Assembly: GCA_017503015.1 (NCBI GenBank)
Contig: JAFVTX010000073.1
Coordinates: 27,042-91,041, forward strand
Length of the DNA: 64,000 nucleotides
Reading direction: 5' to 3'
DNA from: Fibrobacter sp.
GTDB taxonomy: Bacteria > Fibrobacterota > Fibrobacteria > Fibrobacterales > Fibrobacteraceae
Position numbers and translations under genes: made by a program. Within the stretch, counting starts at the first letter, position 1. Each line of letters starts with the position of its first letter. The notes under the pieces are model-generated. The model ran no database searches, was not told the origin of the DNA, and was given only the letters and a program-made list of their open reading frames with translations. Of the stretch, positions 32,292 to 41,002 are shown piece by piece.

Positions 32292-33254
32292 ATGACTCCT
32301 TTCGAACAGAACATCATCGCCCTCGTGTGGGATTGTGACAAGACCCTCATCAGCAGTTACATGCAAGAGCCGCTGTTCCGCCATTACAACGTAGATGGCG
32401 GCAAGTTCTGGCGGGAGGTAAACTCCCTCCGCGAATACTACGGCCGTAGCGGCGTGCACGTGAATCCGGACACCAGTTACCTGAACCACGTGCTGACCTA
32501 CGTGAAGCAGGGGCTGTTCAAGGGCCTTTCGAACAAACTATTACATCAGTTCGGGAGTGAGCTCGTGTTCTATCCGGGGCTTCCTGAATTTTTCGGGAAC
32601 ATCAAGGGGCTGGTGGAATCGGACCCGAAATACAAAGCCTTCGATATCAAGCTGGAGCATTACGTGGTGAGCACTGGTTTTGCGGAAACTATCCGGGGGA
32701 GTGCAATAGCCCCCTTCGTGGATGGAATTTTCGGATGTGAATTTATCGAGACGCCGGCTCTCCCTGGTTTTGATACGGATGCGTCGAAGGTATGTGCCGC
32801 TCCTGCCGAAGGAGAAATCAGCCAGGTGGCCTGCGCCCTGGACAATACTTCCAAGACCCGCTACCTTTTTGAAATCAACAAGGGGAGCAACAAGTATCCC
32901 GACGATATCGACGTGAATTCCACCATCGCCCGGGGCGACCGTCGCGTGCCCTTCGAGAACATGCTCTACATTGCCGACGGGCCATCGGATGTGCCCGCTT
33001 TCAGCATCTTGAATTACAATGGCGGCTCTACCTTTGCGGTTTACCCGAAAGGGGACGTGAAGGCTTTCCGCCAGGTGGAAAAGATGCGCCAGGACAGCCG
33101 CGTGCAGATGTTTGGGGAGGCGGACTATACCGAAGGTTCACAGTCGTGGCTGTGGCTTACCGAAAAGGTCCGTTCCATCGCTGACAAGATTGTGGAGTCC
33201 AAGCAGGCGGCCATCAAGAACAGCGTCAGCGCCCCTCCGGGCCATTTGAGCTAG
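32292..33254 (+). CDS. HAD-superfamily hydrolase
   Basis: 320 residues. Motif I is VWDCDKTL (Asp14 and Asp16), motif II VVSTGF, and motif IV IADGPSDVPAF, with the Lys of motif III probably in the NTSKTRYLFEINKG stretch. This is the phosphatase/phosphotransferase fold with an enlarged cap (residues 25-130). The substrate is unknown. The start is fixed by the ATG right after the heptamer array; no ribosome-binding site is visible. A second heptamer array begins at the stop codon. Confidence 0.82.
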   Translation: MTPFEQNIIALVWDCDKTLISSYMQEPLFRHYNVDGGKFWREVNSLREYYGRSGVHVNPDTSYLNHVLTYVKQGLFKGLSNKLLHQFGSELVFYPGLPEFFGNIKGLVESDPKYKAFDIKLEHYVVSTGFAETIRGSAIAPFVDGIFGCEFIETPALPGFDTDASKVCAAPAEGEISQVACALDNTSKTRYLFEINKGSNKYPDDIDVNSTIARGDRRVPFENMLYIADGPSDVPAFSILNYNGGSTFAVYPKGDVKAFRQVEKMRQDSRVQMFGEADYTEGSQSWLWLTEKVRSIADKIVESKQAAIKNSVSAPPGHLS

Positions 33255-33288
33255 AATCTAGCCCCTAGATCCTAGCCCCTAACTTCTA
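33251..33288. repeat. 7-nt repeat array filling a gap from stop to stop
   Basis: ctagaat, ctagccc, ctagatc, ctagccc, ctaactt, cta. It begins inside the stop codon of the HAD gene and ends inside the stop codon of the LamG gene on the other strand, both of which use the CTAG/TAG of the repeat. Confidence 0.8.
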
Positions 33289-34251
33289 TTCCTCTCGCAC
33301 CAGGCGTCCTTTCAGGTCGAAAAATTTCTTGCTCCGTGAATTGATTCTGGAGCGGTTTACGATATTTGACTTTTTCCGGATAGTCTGGGACTCTTCTTGA
33401 TTGACGACTTCTGATGAACTGGAACTATGTTCTTCGGGGTTTTCTATTTCGGCGTTGTCTTTCGGGGCGGGTTCGTTGTAGAGCGCTAGAATTTCGCTTT
33501 CGGAAAGGGCACGGCTGTAGATTCTCAGGTCGTCGATGCAGCCCTGGAAATAGCTCCACTTGGAGCGGGTCCCGAGTCTGAGGGGAGCTGTCCCGTTTTG
33601 GACCTGCACACCGTAGGTCTTGTCGTATAAATCGTCCTGGTCTTTCTGGATACCGTTTTTAAACAAAGTAATCTTGTTGGATTCTATGTCGTAGCGGGCC
33701 ACAAAGTGGATCCATTCTTTTTCTTGGATTTCTTCTTGCACGTAGCTTCCGGAACCGAGGCCGCCTTCTAGATTGAAGGCGTAGGCGGACATCCTGTTTG
33801 GCCTGTTTTCTTGGCCTTGGGCAAGGTCCTTGTTGTACATGCGGAATACCCATTCATGCTGGTGGGGCTCCCCTTTGCCCATCCAGTGCACGTAGCCGCC
33901 GGCTTCGGCATTCTGGAAGTTCAGCACTTCGGGGCTTACCCACACCGAAACCGTCAGGGCGCCTGTGGTGGAAATGCTGAAAACGTCGTTGTCCGGAATT
34001 TCCAGGTAGGCTCCGTTGCCGTCGAAGGCGACGCAGGAATTCTCGTTGCCGAAGCGGTCCGTGGAAAATGTGGCTCCGTGGTTTTCGGCGGTGGCGATTT
34101 CTGTGCCGGCATTGTTTTCGAAAGAGCCGTTGAACGGGTAATACGCCACAAGCCCTTCAGAAGGGATTGCGGCGTATTCTTCGGCTGCAACCGCGGTGGA
34201 AATCATTGCCACCAGATAAAGAACTTTACGGAACACTGCAAAACGACCCAT
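33286..34251 (-). CDS. Secreted LamG/concanavalin-like jelly-roll protein
   Basis: 321 residues with signal peptide (cleavage near AVAA). Residues 30-255 are a LamG-like domain: GLVAYYPFNGSFENNAG, CVAFDGNGAYLEIPDND, FSISTTGALTVSVWVSP, WIHFVARYD, KITLFKNGIQK, CIDDLRIYSRALSESEI and LYN at the end of the fold. Such domains bind glycans or act as calcium-stabilised adhesion modules. After a Ser/Glu linker, the C-terminus reads KKFFDLKGRLVREE. This resembles the first strand of a type IX sorting tail but is cut short, so surface export by that route is doubtful. Confidence 0.82.
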   Translation of the reverse strand: MGRFAVFRKVLYLVAMISTAVAAEEYAAIPSEGLVAYYPFNGSFENNAGTEIATAENHGATFSTDRFGNENSCVAFDGNGAYLEIPDNDVFSISTTGALTVSVWVSPEVLNFQNAEAGGYVHWMGKGEPHQHEWVFRMYNKDLAQGQENRPNRMSAYAFNLEGGLGSGSYVQEEIQEKEWIHFVARYDIESNKITLFKNGIQKDQDDLYDKTYGVQVQNGTAPLRLGTRSKWSYFQGCIDDLRIYSRALSESEILALYNEPAPKDNAEIENPEEHSSSSSEVVNQEESQTIRKKSNIVNRSRINSRSKKFFDLKGRLVREE

Positions 34252-34399
34252 CGTGAATAATGATATAAAATCTAATCCGTTTCGTCAGGTTCATTGGCGA
34301 GGTTTGTGAAAAAAACTTTTTACTCGTTTCAAAGGCAATTTTTCTTGCAAAAATACGTCTATACATGTAGGGACCATAAGGAGGATTTAAAAACACCCC

Positions 34400-34428
34400 T
34401 TGACATTATGTCAAATTTGATATATATT
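34400..34428 (+). promoter_or_regulatory. Promoter with palindromic operator of the toxin-antitoxin pair
   Basis: TTGACA (34400-34405), 17-nt spacer, TATATT (34423-34428). TTGACATTATGTCAA (34400-34414) is a perfect palindrome over the -35 and could be the autoregulatory operator of the pair. The -10 ends 1 nt before the toxin ATG at 34430, so the true start site or start codon is unsettled. Confidence 0.55.
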
Positions 34429-34429
34429 T

Positions 34430-34765
34430 ATGAACCAGAACTACAAACCCATAGCATGGCTACATGAGCAACCTCAAACGCCACCTTTATCGCAAAAAGC
34501 AAGGATTGAGACAGGATACTTATTACGGTTATTGCAATCAGGAATGAAATTGTCGTTGCCGCAAAGCCGACCTATGCCTTCTATAGGAGCACATTGTCAT
34601 GAATTGCGTATCAATGATGAGGATAAGACATGGAGACTTTTTTATCGGATTGATGTGGATGCAATTGTCGTAATTTTATGGACAGAAAAGAAAACGAACA
34701 AGACGCCTGATGAAGTTTTGGAACTTTGTCGCAAGCGCTTGAAATCTTATGACTCGAGGGACTAA
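34430..34765 (+). CDS. RelE/HigB-like toxin (phage Gp49-like family)
   Basis: 111 residues. The signature is the sequence order of the Gp49/HigB family: ARIETGYLLRLLQSGMKL, PMPSIGAHCHELRIN, WRLFYRIDVDAIVVILWTE, then KKTNKTP. These are ribosome-dependent mRNA endonucleases that shut down translation. It precedes the HTH gene by 2 nt, the usual toxin-first order of HigBA modules. The ATG used here follows the promoter -10 almost directly, so either a leaderless start or a different promoter is used. Confidence 0.85.
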   Translation: MNQNYKPIAWLHEQPQTPPLSQKARIETGYLLRLLQSGMKLSLPQSRPMPSIGAHCHELRINDEDKTWRLFYRIDVDAIVVILWTEKKTNKTPDEVLELCRKRLKSYDSRD

Positions 34766-34767
34766 AA

Positions 34768-35082
34768 ATGGATAAACAGAAAAAAGAGCGCCTGGAGAAA
34801 AAAGGCTGGATAGTTGGTGATGTGGACAATTTTTTGGGATTAAGTCCTGCCGAAATGGCAATTGTTGAAATGAAGGTTGCTTTGGCAAAGGCACTTGTCA
34901 ATAAGCGAAAGAGTTGCGGAAAAACCCAGGTTTTGGCGGCAGTCCTTGCGAACACAAGCCAGTCTCGATATGCAAAGGCTGAACATGCTGATGCAAGTGT
35001 TTCGCTTGAGTTGATGATTAAGATGTTTTTTGCCCTAGGGGCGAACAAGAGGGAATTGCTGAAAGTTCTATCCATCGTATAA
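34768..35082 (+). CDS. XRE-family antitoxin, HigA-like
   Basis: 104 residues. Helix-turn-helix in residues 30-85: MKVALAKALVNKRKSCGKTQ, VLAAVLANTSQSRYAKAEHA, VSLELMIKMFFALG. The family binds its toxin and represses its own promoter. It lies 2 nt after the toxin gene. The palindrome TTGACATTATGTCAA at 34400-34414 is a plausible operator. The N-terminal extension (WIVGDVDNFLGLSPAE) is typical of this antitoxin type. Confidence 0.85.
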   Translation: MDKQKKERLEKKGWIVGDVDNFLGLSPAEMAIVEMKVALAKALVNKRKSCGKTQVLAAVLANTSQSRYAKAEHADASVSLELMIKMFFALGANKRELLKVLSIV

Positions 35083-35095
35083 AAAGACCAATTCA

Positions 35096-35163
35096 TGACG
35101 ACGGAGGGGGTAGGCGAAGACTACAGGCTTCGCCGAGGGGGAGGCTTCCCCCCTTGTAGTAAG
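35096..35163. repeat. GC-rich hairpin element
   Basis: Contains GGCGAAG ... CTTCGCC and further GGAGG / CTTCCCCCC complementarity, with GACTACA and TGTAGT at its ends, giving a compound fold. It lies in a gene-free gap and has no ORF. It could be a dispersed intergenic repeat; no second copy is in this window. Confidence 0.5.
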
Positions 35164-35185
35164 AAAATTAGCGTTTTTGCCCTGC

Positions 35186-35223
35186 AATCCCTAACCCCTA
35201 ACCCCTAGATCCTAATCTCTTAT
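35186..35223. repeat. 7-nt repeat array
   Basis: aatccct, aacccct, aacccct, agatcct, aatctct; the same CTAACCC/CTAGATC class as at 32241 and 41048. Confidence 0.75.
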
Positions 35224-35368
35224 TATATATTTAAAGTCCCTAGACCTCGTTTTGGCGGGCGGGCGGTACTTTCCGTCAAGAAACCGGCGGGGTTCGGAGG
35301 CGTTCCATACTTTTGGAGGGCCTTTTAGGGGTTTGTCTAATCGATTTTGCTTTACTTTTAGGAGTTTT

Positions 35369-36904
35369 ATGGCAAATAAGTGTAAGCGCGGAATCCTGAT
35401 TAGCAAGACACCTTACGAGAAGCGCATCGCCATCATGGAAGACGGCGAACTTGCGGAATTGGTCGTGGAAAGCGTGTCTTCTACCAGGGTCCTGGGCAAT
35501 ATATATAAGGGTGTCGTTCAGAAGGTGCTTCCCGCCTTGAAGGCCGCGTTTATCGATATCGGTCTGGAAAAAGCGGGGTTCCTGCACCAGGACGACGCCA
35601 TGGACAGGAACGAGCTGTTGCGCCGGGAATACGGCGACGACGGTGACGAGGAAGGCGCTTCCAAGGAAATCTCCATCGACGAGATTCTCCAGGAAGGCCA
35701 GGAAATTATGGTCCAGGTGGTGAAGGAACCTATCAGCACCAAGGGTGCCCGTCTGACGACTCATCTGAGTTTTGCAGGCCGGTTCCTGGTGTGCATGCCG
35801 GGTACCAACTTCGTGGGCGTGTCCAAGCGCGAGCGCGACCATGCCAAGCGTCGGGAATTCCAGAAGGTGGTCCGCCGCCTGAAGGCCCGCGACGTGGGCT
35901 ATATCGTGCGCACCAACGGGCTGAACGAGTCCGAATTCGAAATCCAGAAGCAGATGCGTGAACTGGAGAGCAAGTGGGAACAGACGAAGTACAACTTCGA
36001 GACCATGCCCGCCGAGACCTGCATCTACGAGGAGTCGGATTCTATCGAGCAGACGGTCCGCGAATACTTTGGCGAGAACACGGACTACGTGTACATCGAC
36101 AATCGGGACGAATACTTCGCCCTTCGCGACTACCTGAAGGTGCTGTCTCCGGACAAGCTGGACAAGGTGAAGCTCTGGAGTTCCAACGAGAGCCTGTTCG
36201 AGTATTTCAAGATTGAAAACGATTACGCCCGCTCCCTGCAGCGCCAGGTGCCGCTCCCCCGCGGAGGAAACCTGGTCATCGAGCAGACCGAGGCCCTGGT
36301 GTCCATCGACGTGAATACCGGTCCAAAGGTCCACGGCAAGGACCAGAGCAAGATCATCCTCGAGACCAACATCGACGCCTGCCACGAGATTGCAAAGCAG
36401 CTCAGGCTTCGCGACGTGGGCGGTCTTATCATCATCGACTTCATCGATATGGAGACCGACGAGGACCGCGAAAAGGTTTACCAGGAATTCCGCAAGGCGA
36501 TCCGCCGGGACAAGGCACCTATCAGCCCCGCTCCCATTAGCCAGTTCGGCCTGATGGAAGTGACCCGCAAGCGCGTGCGCGTGAACCTGATGACCGAGAA
36601 GACGGAAATCTGCCCGGTGTGCCACGGCGGTGGTCGCATTGCCACGCTGGAATCTACCTTGGGCATGATCGACCGCTGGATGGCCCGCGCTCACGGCAAG
36701 GGAAAACTGAAGGAAGTGACCCTGGTGGTGAGCAGCCCCCTGGTGGACGTGTTCTGCAAGGACATGGCCCGTATGTTCCACTATCTGGAATACAAGCACA
36801 GCATGAAAATCGACCTGGTGGAAGACGAACATGCACATGTGAACCAGTTCTGGATGTACGACAAGGCGGGCGAGGATATTACGGACCTTTACAATTTCGC
36901 GTAA
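35369..36904 (+). CDS. rng: Ribonuclease G/E family protein
   Basis: 511 residues from ATG 35369, preceded by AGGAG; an upstream in-frame ATG adds an unlikely Arg-rich leader. It is a single-strand-specific endoribonuclease of rRNA processing and mRNA decay. The N-terminal S1-like domain (VLGNIYKGVVQKVLPALKAAFID, FLHQDDA) is followed by the catalytic core: VSIDVNTG and LIIIDFIDM contain the two magnesium Asp residues. The zinc-link motif is CPVCHGGGR. No C-terminal degradosome scaffold is present, so the length agrees with RNase G. Confidence 0.95.
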   Translation: MANKCKRGILISKTPYEKRIAIMEDGELAELVVESVSSTRVLGNIYKGVVQKVLPALKAAFIDIGLEKAGFLHQDDAMDRNELLRREYGDDGDEEGASKEISIDEILQEGQEIMVQVVKEPISTKGARLTTHLSFAGRFLVCMPGTNFVGVSKRERDHAKRREFQKVVRRLKARDVGYIVRTNGLNESEFEIQKQMRELESKWEQTKYNFETMPAETCIYEESDSIEQTVREYFGENTDYVYIDNRDEYFALRDYLKVLSPDKLDKVKLWSSNESLFEYFKIENDYARSLQRQVPLPRGGNLVIEQTEALVSIDVNTGPKVHGKDQSKIILETNIDACHEIAKQLRLRDVGGLIIIDFIDMETDEDREKVYQEFRKAIRRDKAPISPAPISQFGLMEVTRKRVRVNLMTEKTEICPVCHGGGRIATLESTLGMIDRWMARAHGKGKLKEVTLVVSSPLVDVFCKDMARMFHYLEYKHSMKIDLVEDEHAHVNQFWMYDKAGEDITDLYNFA

Positions 36905-36971
36905 GGTCTTTGGCGCCTGCTCGACGATTGCTTAAGTCGCCGCCGGGTGCCGCCTCGAAACTGTGAATATG

Positions 36972-37004
36972 AGCCTTGCGGCTTTGCCGCAGGGCTTTTT
37001 TTAT
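36972..37004 (+). terminator. Rho-independent terminator
   Basis: AGCCTTGCGGC, loop TTT, GCCGCAGGGCT, followed by a T-run. It lies 70 nt after the rng stop. Confidence 0.85.
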
Positions 37005-37064
37005 CTTAATTTTTAGGCGTTCAATTTTAAGGGCGCCCGTTGGCGCCGAAAAACGGAGATTGTT

Positions 37065-38459
37065 ATGAATAGAGTAATTCTGGTTGCCGCTGCCGCCGCT
37101 GAGATGGCCGCGAAGGTAAAAGAAGTTGTGGACGCCGCCGCTGCCGCTGGCGTCAAGACCGCCGTGTATAAGCCCTGCGCAAATGGTGCCGAGGCGGCGG
37201 CGGAACTGAAGGAACACCGTTCCGCCGTGCTGATGGAGAAGATTGCCGCTGACTTCTTGCAGAAGGACTTTGCCTCTGTAGATACCGTGGTGGTGGAAGG
37301 TGCACAAGGCATGAACGACGTGCTGGCCCACAAGTTCAACGACGACCTCGCCACCGCCCTGGACGCGAAGGTCTATTGCAACGGCGAAGATGCCGACCTG
37401 TTCTGCCCGAACCGTATAATGCATTGCCCCAAGTGCCTCGCGAAGGAATTCGCCGCCCCCGCTGCCGAGCGCAAAACCAGCCAGGCCATGTTCCGTGCGG
37501 GCTTGCTCCTGAAGGCTTCGAAGGCGAAGAAGCGCATTGTGTTGCCCGAAGGTTCTGAACCTCGTACCGTTCAGGCCGCGAAGCTGGTCATTGACCGCAA
37601 GATTGCAGTGCCCGTGCTGGTGGGCAAGAAGGACGAGATCTTCAAGGTCGCCAAGGAACAGGGAGTTTCCCTCCCTGCCGATATCGAGATTATCGAACCG
37701 ACGGCTGAACTTGCCGAAAAGTACGTGCCCACTCTGGTGGAACTGCGCAAGTCCAAGGGCATGACCGAAGAACAGGCCCGTGCGGCCCTCGCCGACAACG
37801 TGATGCTTGCCACCATGATGCTCAAGATGGGCGAAGTGGACGGCCTCGTTTCCGGCGCTATCCATTCTACCGCAGACACCTTGCGCCCGGCCCTGCAGGT
37901 CATCAAGTGCGCTCCCGGCGTCAAGTCCGTAAGCTCCGTGTTCTTTATGTGCATGCCCGGCAAGACCTACATCTACGGTGACTGCGCTATCAACCTGAAC
38001 CCCACCGCCGAAGAGCTTGCTGGCATTGCCATGCAATGCGACGACACCGCCAAGGCTTTTGGCCTGCCCAGCCGTGTGGCAATGCTGAGCTACAGCACCA
38101 TGAACAGCGGCAAGGGTCCCGACGCCGACTTGGTGCGCGAAGCTACCAAGTTGGTCAAGGAAGCCCGCCCCGAGATGCTGGTGGATGGCCCGCTGCAGTA
38201 CGACGCCGCTACCGTCGAAAGCGTCGGCTCTCTGAAGGCCCCCGGAAGTTCTGTGGCCGGCAAGGCAACCGTGTTCGTGTTCCCGAGCCTTTCTGCCGGT
38301 AACATCGGCTACAAGGCCGTGCAGAGGAGTGCCCACGGCACTATCGCCATTGGTCCTATGCTCCAGGGTCTTGCCAAGCCGGTGAACGACCTCTCCCGTG
38401 GCGCCCTGGTAGAAGACATCGTTTATACCATTGCGCTGACTGCCGTTCAGGCAAATTAA
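37065..38459 (+). CDS. pta: Phosphate acetyltransferase
   Basis: 464 residues. It converts acetyl-CoA and phosphate to acetyl phosphate and CoA, part of acetate formation. The C-terminal 330 residues are a full PTA_PTB domain: [96 protein letters not shown] and [17 protein letters not shown]. The N-terminal 130 residues ([29 protein letters not shown]) are a shortened CobQ/DRTGG-type regulatory part without a P-loop, followed by an unusual Cys segment ([12 protein letters not shown]). RBS CGGAG. The 94-96-nt repeat starts at the base after the stop. Confidence 0.95.
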   Translation: MNRVILVAAAAAEMAAKVKEVVDAAAAAGVKTAVYKPCANGAEAAAELKEHRSAVLMEKIAADFLQKDFASVDTVVVEGAQGMNDVLAHKFNDDLATALDAKVYCNGEDADLFCPNRIMHCPKCLAKEFAAPAAERKTSQAMFRAGLLLKASKAKKRIVLPEGSEPRTVQAAKLVIDRKIAVPVLVGKKDEIFKVAKEQGVSLPADIEIIEPTAELAEKYVPTLVELRKSKGMTEEQARAALADNVMLATMMLKMGEVDGLVSGAIHSTADTLRPALQVIKCAPGVKSVSSVFFMCMPGKTYIYGDCAINLNPTAEELAGIAMQCDDTAKAFGLPSRVAMLSYSTMNSGKGPDADLVREATKLVKEARPEMLVDGPLQYDAATVESVGSLKAPGSSVAGKATVFVFPSLSAGNIGYKAVQRSAHGTIAIGPMLQGLAKPVNDLSRGALVEDIVYTIALTAVQAN

Positions 38460-38770
38460 GACCGTTCGCGCTAGACTTTGGCAATCAAGTACAGGGCTGG
38501 CGCTCACTCTCGCCACCGCCCCAGTTTGATAACAGGGGCTTTGTGGCTCACAGAAGACCGTTCGCGCTAGACTTTGGCAATCAAGTACAGGGCTGGCGCT
38601 CACTCCCACCTAAAGGTGGCCATGTACACTAAGCACTAAAGTGCTAAGTATTCAAAGGTCGCCACCATGCCTCGTTAATACGAGGCACTTGTGGCTCACG
38701 GGGTAAATAACGACAAGGGAGGGCTCAGCCCTCCCTAACAGCCCATATTCGACCGTTCGCACTGTTTTAT
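38460..38770. repeat. Tandem 96-nt repeat units with hairpins
   Basis: A unit starting GACCGTTCGCGCTAGACTTT begins at 38460 and 38556 (96 nt apart; the first 49 nt are the same). A shortened third start is at 38751. Between them lie GCCCC...GGGGC and TGCCTCG / CGAGGCA hairpins, each followed by CTTGTGGCTCAC or a close variant. Two extra hairpins (CCACC/GGTGG, TAGCACT/AGTGCTA) are in the second unit. The family is that of 93-214. No ORF. Confidence 0.8.
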
Positions 38771-38780
38771 TCTAAACTTG

Positions 38781-38805
38781 AAAGCACCGTGTTTGCGGTG
38801 CTTTT
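38781..38805. terminator. Bidirectional rho-independent terminator
   Basis: AAAGCACCG, loop TGTTTG, CGGTGCTTTT. It serves the minus-strand gene ending at 38811 and could stop readthrough from the repeat. Confidence 0.85.
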
Positions 38806-38810
38806 CTCGT

Positions 38811-39575
38811 TTATTTCTTCCCGACTTTCGCGTTCAGTTTTTTCTGGATTTCTTTCAGGTGCCAGCGCCCCCGCCGGTCTTCTAGGAAGTAGTCTGTGCG
38901 CACACCACGGGCAAGCCCCTTGTCGATATACTTTTGGGATTCGGTGTAATTTTTTGCGTCCAGGTAATACTCCGCAAGAAAGAAGTAATTGTATATGTCC
39001 CCTGGGTCGTCTTTTAGGGCCATTTTCAGATACTTCTCGGCGAGTTCTTTATCTGGCCACGAAAGGATAATAGGAATGTAAGGCAGCAGTTGATGTGCCC
39101 GGCCAAGAACTTGGTAGTTCTTAGTGGCGGTGGCTACATCGCGAACCTTTGCGGCCACACCATCTTTTACAGCGGCAAGTGGGTTTTTCTCTGCGCCCCA
39201 CATGGAAACGGAAGCCGCGTAGATGTGGGCGATTTCCCGATTTTTCGGATAGCGATTGTAGGCTTTTTCGCTGAGTTCTTTTAGGCTGTCGAGTTTGGCC
39301 TTTCGCTTGCTTTTGTCAAAGGGTACAAAGCGGAAGGCAAAATAGACGCTCTTGACCAGGCCTTCGGTTGCTTTTTCGTGAATGGAATTATCGTTCTGTG
39401 CGCGTTTGTACGCAGCAATCATTAGGTCTGCGTTTTTTTTGTCCGCCTTGTCTCCATTGGCCCGTTCTGCGCGAGCCCCATAGCAGGAATCCGCAAATGC
39501 CAAATCAGAATTTGCAAAACAGCAAATGGCGGCGAAGAGGAGGATGGTAACGAACCGAACTGGGGTACATTGCAT
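38811..39575 (-). CDS. Exported TPR-like protein (TatT-like)
   Basis: 254 residues with a signal peptide (FVTILLFAAICCFA). The rest is alpha-helical repeats: KATEGLVKSVYFAF, EKAYNRYPKNREIAHIYAAS, LGRAHQLLPYIPIIL, AEKYLKMALKDDPGDIYNYF and SQKYIDKGL. The order (single poorly defined repeats, a proline-rich loop, then a clear TPR pair) is like the T component of TRAP-associated systems, but no transporter is adjacent. Single gene. The partner is unknown. Confidence 0.7.
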   Translation of the reverse strand: MQCTPVRFVTILLFAAICCFANSDLAFADSCYGARAERANGDKADKKNADLMIAAYKRAQNDNSIHEKATEGLVKSVYFAFRFVPFDKSKRKAKLDSLKELSEKAYNRYPKNREIAHIYAASVSMWGAEKNPLAAVKDGVAAKVRDVATATKNYQVLGRAHQLLPYIPIILSWPDKELAEKYLKMALKDDPGDIYNYFFLAEYYLDAKNYTESQKYIDKGLARGVRTDYFLEDRRGRWHLKEIQKKLNAKVGKK

Positions 39576-39643
39576 TCTTTTACCTCGGACCTGGATCCTT
39601 CCCCTATCGCCTTCAGCTCAAGGGCTCAGGATGACGCGACGCG

Positions 39644-40990
39644 TCATTTCCTTCCCTTGCCTTTTCCGGAGAAGTAGTCCTGCTGGCGGGTGGCGCCAGG
39701 CACGGCGTGCCATAGTGTCCCGTTGGGATTGATCTTCTTGCGTTCGTTGACGGCGTATTCTATAGGTACGTGGCTGAACTGTTCGTTCATGCTGCCCACC
39801 ACCATGTCGGTCTTGCCCGCCATGCCTGCGTGCACAGCACTTTCGGCCAGCTGGAAACAGAAGATGGCGTCGGTTCCCTTGGCGGGAATGCTGCGGACCA
39901 TGTAGCTCGGGTCAAAGTACTTGATGTTGACTTCTTTGCCCACTTTATCGAAATGGTTCTTGATTTCTCGGGTCAGGAATTCACCGATGTCGTTTTTCAA
40001 CACATTGCCGCTGGCGTCTTTGCGTTCCGGCAAACCCTTGAACAGCTCCTGTCCGGCACCTTCGGCCACGGCGATGACGGCATGGGTCTTGCCGCTGCTG
40101 TAGCGGCTTTCGAGAGCCTTGAAAAGTCCGTTCTCGCCTTCCAGCGTGAAGGGTACTTCGGGAATGAGGCAGAAGTTCACCACCGTGGTGGCGAGAGCCG
40201 CGTAGGCGGCGATAAATCCGGAGTCGCGACCCATGAGCTTTACCAGGCCAAGACCGTTGAATGCCCCGTTGGCTTCGTTGTGGGCGCTGGTAATGACGTC
40301 CGTGGCGCTGAGCACAGCCGTCTCGAAACCGAAGGTGCGGTCAATCAGGTTCAGGTCGTTGTCGATGGTTTTCGGAATGCCGATAACAGAAATGGGCTGA
40401 CGACGCTTCTTGACTTCTTCGGCAATAGCGTGAGCCCCCCGGAGGGTTCCGTCGCCGCCGATACAGAACAGCACGTTGATGTTCAGGCGCATGAGGGTAT
40501 CCACCATCACGGAGGGTTCCTGCATGCCGCGGGAGCTCCCCAGGATAGTGCCGCCGTCATCCTGGATGGCGTCTACCACGTCGGGGTTCAGCATGATAGG
40601 CGGATAGCCGTAGGCCGGGTTCAGCCCGCGGTAACCGTAGGGGATACCGAAGATGTTGCGCACGCCGTAGTCGAACCACAGCACCTGAACAAGACCTTTG
40701 ATGACGTTGTTGAGGCCGGGGCAAAGGCCGCCGCAGGTCACAATGCCTGCACGGGTCCAGGCGGGGTCGTGGAAAATCGTTTCGCGGGGGCCTGCCGCTT
40801 CTAGGGAGGGGATCGCCTTCCCGCTATCGACAAATTTTTTGATACGGTTCACGTCGGTGGTGAGGCTGATGCGGTCGCCGTCGGAGACGAACGGCACGCC
40901 TTTCATGGGGGATTTCAAGGTTCCCGTTCCCACTGTTTCTATGGAGAGGTCGTATTGTTCCGGATTGTTGAGAATATCTTCTTGCGTCAT
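39644..40990 (-). CDS. pfkA: 6-phosphofructokinase, probably ATP-dependent
   Basis: 448 residues from ATG 40990. It phosphorylates fructose 6-phosphate in glycolysis. VTCGGLCPGLNNVIK is the first phosphate loop; FCIGGDGTLRGA the nucleotide motif; IGIPKTIDNDL the substrate motif; and MGRDSGFIA the fructose 6-phosphate motif. GGDGT with PKTIDND is the combination seen in the long ATP-using clade (trypanosome and spirochete type); a pyrophosphate-using enzyme would have GGDD. ATP use is therefore inferred from one residue position. The N-terminal 85-residue extension (KSPMKGVPFVSDGDRI) is also typical of that clade. Confidence 0.9.
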   Translation of the reverse strand: MTQEDILNNPEQYDLSIETVGTGTLKSPMKGVPFVSDGDRISLTTDVNRIKKFVDSGKAIPSLEAAGPRETIFHDPAWTRAGIVTCGGLCPGLNNVIKGLVQVLWFDYGVRNIFGIPYGYRGLNPAYGYPPIMLNPDVVDAIQDDGGTILGSSRGMQEPSVMVDTLMRLNINVLFCIGGDGTLRGAHAIAEEVKKRRQPISVIGIPKTIDNDLNLIDRTFGFETAVLSATDVITSAHNEANGAFNGLGLVKLMGRDSGFIAAYAALATTVVNFCLIPEVPFTLEGENGLFKALESRYSSGKTHAVIAVAEGAGQELFKGLPERKDASGNVLKNDIGEFLTREIKNHFDKVGKEVNIKYFDPSYMVRSIPAKGTDAIFCFQLAESAVHAGMAGKTDMVVGSMNEQFSHVPIEYAVNERKKINPNGTLWHAVPGATRQQDYFSGKGKGRK

Positions 40991-41002
40991 GCCTAAAAAA
41001 TA

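Noticed and set aside
36879..38609. Minus-strand open frame of 576 codons covering pta and the repeat
   Set aside because: Antisense to an obvious pta; it also runs through the repeat, which explains its length.
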